Source: a candidate division BRC1 bacterium ADurb.BinA292 (GTDB lineage: Bacteria; Sumerlaeota; Sumerlaeia; MVZB01). Taken from it: 12,700 nt of DNA. The DNA is taken from NCBI GenBank assembly GCA_002068205.1, contig MVZB01000080.1, forward strand, positions 1 to 12,700. The letters run 5' to 3'. The position numbers and the translations under genes are program-made. Below the pieces are notes generated by a model, which did not search any database, was not told where the DNA came from, and saw only the letters and a list, made by a program, of their open reading frames with translations. Position 1 is the first letter of the stretch. Each line of letters starts with the position of its first letter. Positions 6,962 to 12,700 of the stretch are shown piece by piece.

Positions 6962-7055
6962 TGCGAGCCGAGGACGAGAGCCGAGAGCCGAGAGCCGAGA
7001 GCCGAGAGCCGAATCTATTGGTATGCCTTTGGGGGCGAGGGCGGGGACGAGGGGA
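6962..7055 (+). repeat. Interspersed intergenic repeat, copy 2, with an internal tandem array
   Basis: It begins GCGAGCCGAGGACGAGAGCC, carries five exact tandem copies of the 7-mer GAGAGCC at 6976-7010, then GAATC and a CCTTTGGGGGCGAG segment that matches the end of copies 1 and 4, followed by GGGGACGAGGGG. It occupies the middle of a 331-bp gene-free gap. The rest of that gap holds the hairpin at 6886-6931 upstream and an AT-rich promoter-like patch downstream. Confidence 0.6.
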
Positions 7056-7082
7056 GCGAAAAATCCTGACACACAGCTATTT

Positions 7083-7116
7083 AAAGATGTATGGATCTTT
7101 TGGTATGGTTATTGTA
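7083..7116 (+). promoter_or_regulatory. AT-rich dyad and weak sigma-54-like promoter for operon B
   Basis: AAAGAT (7083-7088) and ATCTTT (7095-7100) form a perfect dyad with a 6-bp spacer. It is followed at once by TGGTATGGTTATTGTA (7101-7116). That stretch has GG at 7102-7103 and TTG at 7112-7114 with the right -24/-12 spacing, but the essential GC is GT and the CAC of the -24 block is degenerate. A sigma-70 -10 such as TATAGA (7115-7120) is an alternative, although I find no good -35 for it. The patch is strikingly AT-rich and lies 44 bp before the NHL gene, so a promoter here is likely even if its sigma factor is not certain. Confidence 0.35.
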
Positions 7117-7159
7117 TAGAATTCGAGATGGCGACATCGCTTATTCCCGGGGCGGCCCC

Positions 7160-8263
7160 ATGATCCCACGACTCTCCACTCTCCGACTCCGGCCCCGCCT
7201 CCTGCCGGCGCTGGCGCTGCTGCTGAGCCTGGCGGGCTGCGCGCGGGCGCCGCGGGTCGAGCCGGCGCCGGGGCCGCTCTTCTTTCCGCCGCCGCCTCTG
7301 CCGGCGCGCGTGCAGTTTCTCGGTTCGGTCTCCTCGCCGCTGGATCTGCCGCGGCCGCGCAGCGGGTTCGCCGATTTCATTCTGGGGCCGCCGCCGCTCA
7401 AGTTCCCCTTGGTCAAGCCGTTGGCGGCGGCGCTGCGCGACGGCAAACTGTATGTCTGCGACTCGGTCCTCAACACCGTCATCATCTACAACCTGCTGAC
7501 CGGCGAAGCGGGCCTGCTGCCGGGCGACGCGGGCAACGGCAAGCTGCAGCAGGCGAACAACCTGGAATTCGACGAGCAGGGCAACCTCTACGTGGCGGAC
7601 AAGAAGCGCCAGGCCGTGCTGGTTTATGATGCGCGCGGCGCCTTTGTGCGGGCGGTGGGGAGGCCGGGCGAGGCCGAACCGGTCGACATGGCGCCGGCCG
7701 GCGGGCTGCTCTACGTCTGCGACATCAAGGATCATCAGATTGAGGTGTGGGACGCGGCCAGCGGCGCGCTCGTGCGCCAGTTCGGTTCCAAGGGCAACGG
7801 GAAGGGGGAATTCTACCTGCCGTCGCAGGTGGCGCTGGGTCCCGACGGCAACCTGTATGTGACCGACACGGGGAATTTCCGGGTTCAAAAACTGACGCCG
7901 GAGGGGGAATTCCTCGCGACGGTGGGGGGGCACGGCACGGCGCTGGGGAATTTCGCCTGGCCCAAGGGCCTGGGCCTCGATGGCGACGGGCGGCTGTATG
8001 TGGCCGATTCGCGCTTCGCCAACGTGCAGATCTTTGATCCCGAGGGGCGCTTGCTGCTGTTTTTCGGCGGGCCGGGTCCCACGCGCGGCCATCTGGACCT
8101 GCCGGCCGGGTTGAGCGTGATGCCCTGGCCGGAGGCGCCCTGGCTGCGCGAACGGCTCGCCGCCGGATTCGTCCCGGAGTGGCTGGTGATCGTCGTCAGC
8201 CAGAAGGGCGACGGGATGGTGAATTTTTTCGCGGTGGCATCCGACGATGCGCCGGCGCCATGA
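7160..8263 (+). CDS. NHL-repeat beta-propeller lipoprotein
   Basis: This 367-residue exported lipoprotein has a signal peptide ending in the lipobox LAGC, with Cys27 as the lipidated residue. A Pro-rich linker (about 33-48, PLFFPPPPLP) leads to a roughly six-bladed NHL propeller. Blade signatures of the type GxLYVxDxxxxxVxxFxxxG recur: KLYVCDSVLNTVIIY, NLYVADKKRQAVLVY, LLYVCDIKDHQIEVW, NLYVTDTGNFRVQKL and RLYVADSRFANVQIF. There are no heme motifs, so a scaffold or docking role for the neighbouring cytochromes is the likely job. The ATG at 7160 starts the signal peptide correctly. The frame extends to an ATG at 7091, but that lies inside the promoter-like patch and would spoil the signal peptide. 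Its stop overlaps the start of the pentaheme lipoprotein gene (ATGA), suggesting equimolar production and a physical complex, probably facing the periplasm or cell surface from the outer membrane. Confidence 0.9.
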   Translation: MIPRLSTLRLRPRLLPALALLLSLAGCARAPRVEPAPGPLFFPPPPLPARVQFLGSVSSPLDLPRPRSGFADFILGPPPLKFPLVKPLAAALRDGKLYVCDSVLNTVIIYNLLTGEAGLLPGDAGNGKLQQANNLEFDEQGNLYVADKKRQAVLVYDARGAFVRAVGRPGEAEPVDMAPAGGLLYVCDIKDHQIEVWDAASGALVRQFGSKGNGKGEFYLPSQVALGPDGNLYVTDTGNFRVQKLTPEGEFLATVGGHGTALGNFAWPKGLGLDGDGRLYVADSRFANVQIFDPEGRLLLFFGGPGPTRGHLDLPAGLSVMPWPEAPWLRERLAAGFVPEWLVIVVSQKGDGMVNFFAVASDDAPAP

Positions 8264-8826
8264 ACCGGGCGCTCCCCCGCCTGGCGTCGTCCCGCCTGGC
8301 GCTGGCGGGGCTGGCCCTGCTGTTGGCGTCGTGCGCGCCGCCGCGGCGGCAGGAGGTGCTGTCGTTTTTTTTCGACGGCGTGCCCGGCGCGGGGGAGGCG
8401 GGCGCGCCGGCCGGCGCGGCGGACGGACTCAGTCCGCTGTTCCACCCCGAGCCGGCCGAGGCGCTATCGGCGCCGGCGGCGCCGCCGGTCGGCTCGGTTC
8501 ATGCGCCGGTTTTCCAGCGCCAGTGCAACACGTGCCACGACCCGACCAGCGGGCTGGCGCCGCGGGGCAAGGATGCCGCGTTGTGCGACCGCTGCCACCA
8601 GGAGCAGCGCGAGCGCGAGGGGTGGAACCATGGACCGATCAACCTGGGGACGTGCATCCCGTGCCACCGGGCGCACGAATCGCCCTACCCGCACCTGCTC
8701 GACAAGCCTCTGCCCGAGCTGTGCCTGGACTGCCACAAGGAGGACTTGAGCCGGCCGAGCGCATATCACAGCGAGACGGAAGTGGAAGCGTGCACCGTGT
8801 GCCATGATCCGCACCGGATGTATTAG
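8260..8826 (+). CDS. Pentaheme cytochrome c lipoprotein
   Basis: The product is 188 residues. A signal peptide with lipobox LASC gives lipidated Cys25. A conserved-looking motif, VLSFFFDGVPG, follows at about 34-44, then a low-complexity Ala/Pro/Gly linker, and then five CXXCH motifs between residues 89 and 182: CNTCH, CDRCH, CIPCH, CLDCH and CTVCH. The unit HGPINLGTCIPCHRAHES..LCLDCH is a doubled-CXXCH repeat like those in the large cytochrome at 11047. It starts inside the stop of the NHL gene, so the two are translationally coupled. It probably acts as a membrane-anchored relay next to the propeller. The eight-T run at 8365-8372 (encoding the Phe-rich motif) is a possible slippage site. 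Confidence 0.9.
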   Translation: MNRALPRLASSRLALAGLALLLASCAPPRRQEVLSFFFDGVPGAGEAGAPAGAADGLSPLFHPEPAEALSAPAAPPVGSVHAPVFQRQCNTCHDPTSGLAPRGKDAALCDRCHQEQREREGWNHGPINLGTCIPCHRAHESPYPHLLDKPLPELCLDCHKEDLSRPSAYHSETEVEACTVCHDPHRMY

Positions 8827-8840
8827 GCGGGGGAGCGAGC

Positions 8841-8859
8841 CATAAGGCGCGGTCTTATG
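8841..8859. promoter_or_regulatory. Short dyad in the gap before the cytochrome b/c gene
   Basis: CATAAG (8841-8846) and CTTATG (8854-8859) form a perfect 6-bp inverted repeat around GCGCGGT. It lies 15 bp after the pentaheme gene and just before repeat copy 3. It could be a weak RNA hairpin between the cistrons or an operator. The stretch AGGCGCGGT also appears in the sigma-54 promoter at 3468, but here the GG-GC spacing is 11 bp, so it is not called a promoter. Confidence 0.25.
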
Positions 8860-8865
8860 CGGAAT

Positions 8866-8917
8866 TTTCGAGAGCCGGGGACGAGGGACGAGAGCCGAGG
8901 GACGAACTTGAGGGGGA
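8866..8917 (+). repeat. Interspersed intergenic repeat, copy 3 (short)
   Basis: TTTCGAGAGCCGGGGACGAG, then GGACGAGAGCCGAGGGACGA and a G-rich end. It matches the 5' half of copy 1 closely. It sits inside operon B, between the pentaheme and b/c cytochrome genes, and its final AGGGGG (8911-8916) doubles as the ribosome binding site of the next gene. It accounts for most of the 98-bp gap. Confidence 0.55.
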
Positions 8918-8924
8918 CTGAGAG

Positions 8925-11030
8925 ATGACGTTGCGATCCGTTCCCATCCGCCGCGCGGTGGCGCTCTGCCTGGGGCTGATCGGCCTGGCGGGGGGGGGCG
9001 AGCGCGCGTGGGCGGGGATGGCCGACAGCCAGTGCCTGAAGTGCCATGGCGAGGCATGGATCGCCGATGCGCGGCCGGAGGCGCTGGCCGCGATGGTGCG
9101 TCATCCCGACGGCCAGCCGGTGCTGCGCGCGGAGGAGGCGATCGACGAACTCTACACGCCGGCCGCGATCTTCGCCGGGTCGGTCCACGCCGGCCTGAGC
9201 TGCACCGATTGCCACCAGACCGGCGACCGGCTGCCCCACGACCAGCGGCTGCCGGAGATCGCCTGCGGCGATTGCCATTCCGAGGTGGAAGACGCGCTGC
9301 GGGCGAGTGCGCACGGCGGCGCGGCGCAACAGGGCCGCGCCCGCCCCACCTGCACCGACTGCCATGGCCCGGCGCACGAGATCCAGGTGTTCGGCGAGCC
9401 GCGGACGCACGCCGCCGCCGTGCGCGAAACGCTGGCCTGCATGGAGTGCCACCGCGACGGCGACGACGCCGAGGCGCACCCGGCGGCCACCTACCGCGAG
9501 AACGTCCACGGCCGGGCGCTGTTCGAGAAAGGGTTGTCGATCTCGGCGACCTGCGTGGATTGCCACGGCGCGCACGGCGTGCTGCCGGCGGCGGATCCCG
9601 CCAGCCTGATGCATCCGCGCAACGTGCCGCAAACGTGCAGCCGCTGCCACGAGGGGATCGCCGAGGTCTACTACGGCAGCGTGCATGGCCGCCATCTGCT
9701 GGAAGGCGATGAGGCGGCGGCCACCTGCACCAGTTGCCACGGCAGCCACGGCGTCGAGGCGGTGGCCGATCATTTTCTGCTCGGCGTGATCAACGAATGC
9801 TCGCACTGCCACATCGACCTGGGCCGGAGCTACCTGACGAGCTACCACGGCAAGGCGGCGCATCTGGGGTACGCCGAGGCGGCGGTCTGTTCGAGCTGCC
9901 ACGGCGCGCACGACATCCTGCCGCCGGAGGACCCCGCCTCGCGGGTGGCCGAGGCCAATCTGGTGGCGACGTGCGGCGCCTGCCACGAGGGGGTCAACGC
10001 CAACTTCATTCAGTTCGACCCGCACGTCGACCTGCGCGACCGTGCGGCCAATCCGGAGGTGTTCTGGACGTGGCTGGTGATGACGACGCTGCTGCTGGGC
10101 ACGCTGGCCGTGTTCATTCCGCACGGGCTGCTCTGGTTTCAGCGCACGCTCGTGGAGCGCCTGCGCCATCCGCGCGGTTTCCACGGCGTGATGCACGAGG
10201 AGCGCTGGGTGATGCGGTTCAATCCGGTCCACCGCATCACCCACGCGCTGATCATCATCAGCTTCATGGGGCTGGTGCTGACGGGTTTCCCGCTCAAGTA
10301 CAGTCATACGGAGTGGGCGCTGGGGATCACGCGGCTGTTCGGCGGCATCCCGATGATGGGGCTGCTGCACCGCGCGTTCGCGCTGATCACGTTCGCCTAT
10401 GTCGGCGTGCACGTCGCGTTCCTCGTCATCTTCTTTTGGAAGCACTGCCCGCGGCCGCGCCGGCGCTACCTGTTCGGCCCCGATTCGATGGTCTTCTCGC
10501 TGCGGGATCTGAAGGACTTCATCGCGATGGTCCGCTGGTTCCTGTGGCTGGGGCCGCGGCCGAAGTTCGACCGCTGGGCCTATTTCGAAAAGTTCGATTA
10601 CTGGGGCGAGATCTGGGGGGTGATCGTGATCGGCGGCACCGGGCTGATGCTGTGGCTGCCCGAGTTTTTCACGCGCTGGCTGCCCGGCTGGGTGCTCAAC
10701 TGCGCGATGGTGGTTCACAGCATCGAGGCGCTGCTGGCCGCGTCGGTCATCTTCCTGGTCCATTTCTTCAATACGCATGTGCGGCCGGAGAAGTTCCCGA
10801 TCGACATGGTGATGCTGACCGGGCGGATGACCGAGTCGGAGATGAAGGAGGAACGGGGGGACGAATACGCCCGGCTGGTGCAGTCGGGCGAACTGGAGCG
10901 GCGGCTCGTGCCGCCGGTGGCGCTCAAGTGGCGACTGCTGGGGGCGGTGGCCGGGCTGATGGCGTTCGCGCTCGGCGTGACGCTGATCGTGCTGGCGATC
11001 ACGACGGAGTTTGACCAGATCTTCGGATGA
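8925..11030 (+). CDS. Membrane fusion of an 11-heme cytochrome c with a cytochrome b (CbcL-like quinol oxidase)
   Basis: The product is 701 residues. A signal peptide (about 1-30) is followed by a periplasmic heme domain with eleven CXXCH motifs from residue 37 to 354. The membrane part has about six helices: 383-405, 437-456, 482-506, 560-578, 590-614 and 669-693. Histidines suited to b-heme ligation are His436/440, His482, His496, His598, His613 and His618. The stretch HFFNTHVRPEKFP at 613-625 is typical of the FdnI/HydC-type cytochrome b family. This c-b fusion matches the architecture of Geobacter CbcL, an inner-membrane quinol oxidase for extracellular electron transfer, and quinol oxidation is the inferred role. 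The start at 8925 has AGGGGG 8 bases upstream. A nine-G run (8990-8998) lies in the signal-peptide codons. Orthology to CbcL is not shown, so no symbol is given. Confidence 0.9.
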   Translation: MTLRSVPIRRAVALCLGLIGLAGGGERAWAGMADSQCLKCHGEAWIADARPEALAAMVRHPDGQPVLRAEEAIDELYTPAAIFAGSVHAGLSCTDCHQTGDRLPHDQRLPEIACGDCHSEVEDALRASAHGGAAQQGRARPTCTDCHGPAHEIQVFGEPRTHAAAVRETLACMECHRDGDDAEAHPAATYRENVHGRALFEKGLSISATCVDCHGAHGVLPAADPASLMHPRNVPQTCSRCHEGIAEVYYGSVHGRHLLEGDEAAATCTSCHGSHGVEAVADHFLLGVINECSHCHIDLGRSYLTSYHGKAAHLGYAEAAVCSSCHGAHDILPPEDPASRVAEANLVATCGACHEGVNANFIQFDPHVDLRDRAANPEVFWTWLVMTTLLLGTLAVFIPHGLLWFQRTLVERLRHPRGFHGVMHEERWVMRFNPVHRITHALIIISFMGLVLTGFPLKYSHTEWALGITRLFGGIPMMGLLHRAFALITFAYVGVHVAFLVIFFWKHCPRPRRRYLFGPDSMVFSLRDLKDFIAMVRWFLWLGPRPKFDRWAYFEKFDYWGEIWGVIVIGGTGLMLWLPEFFTRWLPGWVLNCAMVVHSIEALLAASVIFLVHFFNTHVRPEKFPIDMVMLTGRMTESEMKEERGDEYARLVQSGELERRLVPPVALKWRLLGAVAGLMAFALGVTLIVLAITTEFDQIFG

Positions 11031-11046
11031 AAAGGCGGTGATCATC

Positions 11047-12450
11047 ATGCAGCGCGGGAGACGGGGGATGGCGATGAAGCAAGAACGCGGGGCGCGGGGC
11101 GACCGGCGGCGCGGGCGGGGGCTCGCGCCGCGGCTGGCGCTGGTTCTCGCGGTTCTCGGCGGCGTGGCGCATCTGGGCCGGGCGCAGGACGGAGCGCCGA
11201 TCCAGCTTGGCCCGTCGTGCGTCACGGCCGAGTGCCACGCCGACATCAACCAGGGCCAGTTTCTCCACGGCCCGGTCAACATGGGGCAGTGCCAGCCGTG
11301 CCACGTGCCGGTCAACAACCAGCACGTGTTCGAGAAGCCGGCGGGGGGCGAGCCGGTCTGCCTGCTGTGCCACGAGACCGAGCAGCCGAAGGCGGTCGTG
11401 CACGCGCCGTTTGCGGCCGATTGCGCCGTCTGCCACGATCCGCACAACGGCGGCAACCGCTATTTCGTGAAGGGCGGGCTGGGCGCCGAAAGCTGCAACC
11501 AGTGCCATTCGGACGTGAGCGCGGGGCTGAGCATGCTGCATGGGCCGGTGGCCGTTGGCGAGTGCCTCGTCTGCCACACGCCGCACCAGTCGGAGCACGC
11601 GCACCTGCTGGTCGAGCCGCGTGCGACGCTTTGCCAGTCGTGCCATACCGACGTGCAGGCCGAGCTGGAGAACGCCGTGTCGGTGCATACGCCGGTCAAG
11701 CAGGATTGCGCCGGCTGCCATAACGCGCACGGCGGCAACCGCGAGTACTTTCTGGTGGCCGAGGGGCAGGATCTCTGCCGCAAGTGCCACGAGCCGTTCC
11801 TGAAACAGATGAGCCAGTTCAAGCATCCGCACGAACCGATGAGCGAGGGGAAGGGGTGCGTGGCGTGCCACGAGGCGCACGTCTCGAGCCAGGAGCAGTT
11901 GCTCAAGGCGCACAACATGGAGTTGTGCCTCTCGTGCCATAACGAGACGATCGAGGGGGCGCGGGGGATGATCGAGAACATCCAGGCGCAGATCGGCAAC
12001 GCGCGGTTCCTGCACGGGCCGCTGCGCGAGGACAACTGCATCGCCTGCCATCAGGCGCACGGATCGGACCACCCCAACATCCTGGAGAAGGCGTTCCCCG
12101 ACAGCTTCTACACCAGCTTCGAGTCGGAGAAGTATGACCTGTGCTTCGCGTGCCATGACAAGCAGATCATCCTGGAGGAAAAGACGGCGGCCACCGGCTT
12201 CCGCAACGGCGAGCAGAACCTGCACTACCTGCATGTGAATCGCGAGAAGGGCCGCTCGTGCCGGGCGTGCCACCATGAGCACGCCGCCAATCAGCCCAAT
12301 CATATCCGCGAGGAGGTGCCGTTCGGCCGCTGGCGGATGCAGGTGGAGTTCGAGAAGACGGAGACGGGAGGGAGTTGCTCGACCGGTTGCCACGTGCCTT
12401 ACAAGTACGATCGCGCAAGTCCGGTGCAGAACGTGGCGGCGCGGGAGTGA
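11047..12450 (+). CDS. Secreted doubled-CXXCH multiheme cytochrome c (13 CXXCH + CX4CH + CX3CH)
   Basis: The product is 467 residues. A long basic n-region is followed by a hydrophobic core (about 27-41) and a likely cleavage near GRAQ. Thirteen CXXCH motifs lie between two non-canonical sites: CVTAECH (CX4CH) at residue 58 and CSTGCH (CX3CH) at 444. The body is a repeated unit of the form HGPV..G.C..CH.PH......LL....LC..CH, with about six copies of the doubled-CXXCH type, giving an elongated chain of hemes. A helical insert at about 310-325 breaks the array. No lipobox is seen, so the protein is probably periplasmic or secreted. It starts 16 bp after the b/c fusion gene, with AGGCGG at 11033-11038; ATGs at 11068 and 11074 are alternative starts. 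It is the natural electron acceptor for the fusion protein, bridging the periplasm. Incorporation of heme at the two odd motifs is unproven. Confidence 0.9.
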   Translation: MQRGRRGMAMKQERGARGDRRRGRGLAPRLALVLAVLGGVAHLGRAQDGAPIQLGPSCVTAECHADINQGQFLHGPVNMGQCQPCHVPVNNQHVFEKPAGGEPVCLLCHETEQPKAVVHAPFAADCAVCHDPHNGGNRYFVKGGLGAESCNQCHSDVSAGLSMLHGPVAVGECLVCHTPHQSEHAHLLVEPRATLCQSCHTDVQAELENAVSVHTPVKQDCAGCHNAHGGNREYFLVAEGQDLCRKCHEPFLKQMSQFKHPHEPMSEGKGCVACHEAHVSSQEQLLKAHNMELCLSCHNETIEGARGMIENIQAQIGNARFLHGPLREDNCIACHQAHGSDHPNILEKAFPDSFYTSFESEKYDLCFACHDKQIILEEKTAATGFRNGEQNLHYLHVNREKGRSCRACHHEHAANQPNHIREEVPFGRWRMQVEFEKTETGGSCSTGCHVPYKYDRASPVQNVAARE

Positions 12451-12482
12451 GCGGGTGGGGACGGCGGAGGAAAGGACGGACG

Positions 12483-12560
12483 GATTTCGGGAGCCGACGA
12501 CGAGGAAAGAGGGCCGAGAGCCGGGTTTCGGAGTTGGCCTTCGGGGGCGATTACGAGTTG
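12483..12560 (+). repeat. Interspersed intergenic repeat, copy 4
   Basis: It starts ATTTCGGGAGCCGACGACGA, continues with GGGCCGAGAGCCGGG and ends in TTCGGGGGCGATTACGAG, paralleling copy 1 along most of its length with scattered substitutions. It lies just after operon B. The surrounding 250 bases to the window end hold no gene. Confidence 0.55.
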
Positions 12561-12647
12561 CTCATGAATCTGCGATTCACAACTAGGGAGGAAATTGGCG
12601 GGTGATCGGCCGATTCGAACAACCCACACCTTAGCCGGACCTGATCA

Positions 12648-12700
12648 GTAGGGCAGTCCCGTCAGGGACGGCAGACTTCAGCCCGCCACTTCAGTGGCGG
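12648..12700. repeat. Two REP-like palindromes at the window edge
   Basis: A GTAG tetranucleotide (12648-12651) precedes the first palindrome, GTCCC (12656-12660) / GGGAC (12665-12669) with loop GTCA. A second, perfect palindrome follows: CCGCCACT (12683-12690) / AGTGGCGG (12693-12700) with loop TC, running to the window edge. GTAG-headed imperfect palindromes in pairs are characteristic of REP elements mobilised by RAYT (REP-associated tyrosine) transposases. The second hairpin could also serve as a terminator-like structure. Confidence 0.5.

Noticed and set aside
6872..7069. 65-residue open frame between the tetraheme and NHL genes
   Set aside because: It reads through the hairpin and the GAGAGCC tandem array; the product is low-complexity Arg/Glu and has no recognisable features.
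8845..8860. AGGCGCGGT..TGC resembling the sigma-54 promoter at 3468
   Set aside because: GG and GC are 11 bp apart, not the required 10, and the site lies inside an operon with closely spaced genes.
8867..8917. CRISPR-like regularity in the repeats
   Set aside because: The copies are single, kilobases apart and degenerate, with no spacer pattern and no cas genes.
8823..11456. 877-residue minus-strand open frame
   Set aside because: It lies antisense across the b/c fusion and the start of the 15-heme gene. Its translation is Arg/His/Gln/Ala-rich with no domain, as expected of a shadow frame in GC-rich coding DNA. The same applies to long minus-strand frames at 1823-3442, 3462-5678 and 10999-12393.
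12610..12625. GATTCGAAC resembling a tRNA T-loop
   Set aside because: There is no 5-bp T-stem around it and no acceptor or anticodon arm upstream.

Overview
The window comes from a strongly GC-rich, Gram-negative-type bacterium. Two genes encode Sec-exported lipoproteins with lipoboxes, several others have Sec signal peptides, and the regulatory pair is of the sigma-54 type. The density of c-type heme motifs suggests anaerobic or metal/mineral-linked respiration. The phylum cannot be fixed from the sequence; Desulfobacterota-, Planctomycetota- or Acidobacteriota-like lineages are all possible. All recognisable genes lie on the + strand.

Layout. (1) Positions 1-95 hold the 3' end of an unidentified gene. 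(2) Positions 96-425 are non-coding and carry a copy of an intergenic repeat and a good sigma-70-like promoter. (3) A soluble histidine kinase with an eight-cysteine 'two-CW-like' segment (426-1913) is translationally coupled to an NtrC-type sigma-54 response regulator (1910-3343). (4) A 295-bp gap holds an AT-rich dyad and a strong sigma-54 -24/-12 match. It leads into operon A: a PKD-like multiheme cytochrome (3639-5618), a small degenerate receiver protein (5645-6085) and a small secreted tetraheme cytochrome (6148-6828). (5) A 331-bp gap holds a long hairpin, a repeat copy with a 7-bp tandem array, a second AT-rich dyad and a weaker sigma-54-like site. (6) Operon B follows: an NHL beta-propeller lipoprotein (7160-8263), a pentaheme lipoprotein overlapping it by 4 bp (8260-8826), an 11-heme cytochrome c fused to a membrane cytochrome b (CbcL-like, 8925-11030) and a roughly 15-heme doubled-CXXCH cytochrome (11047-12450). 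(7) The last 250 bp hold another repeat copy and two REP-like palindromes.

Reading the genes together (inference): the membrane b/c fusion would oxidise quinol and pass electrons to its own heme arm. The 15-heme protein and the pentaheme lipoprotein/NHL pair would carry them across the periplasm to the outer membrane. The PKD multiheme and tetraheme proteins would act at or outside the cell surface. The kinase, with a probable redox- or metal-sensing cysteine cluster, and its sigma-54 activator would switch this on, with the pseudo-receiver as a possible extra control point. I count 41 CXXCH motifs plus three non-canonical ones (two CX4CH, one CX3CH) in five proteins. No porin, cytochrome maturation gene, terminal reductase or mobile-element transposase is visible in the window.
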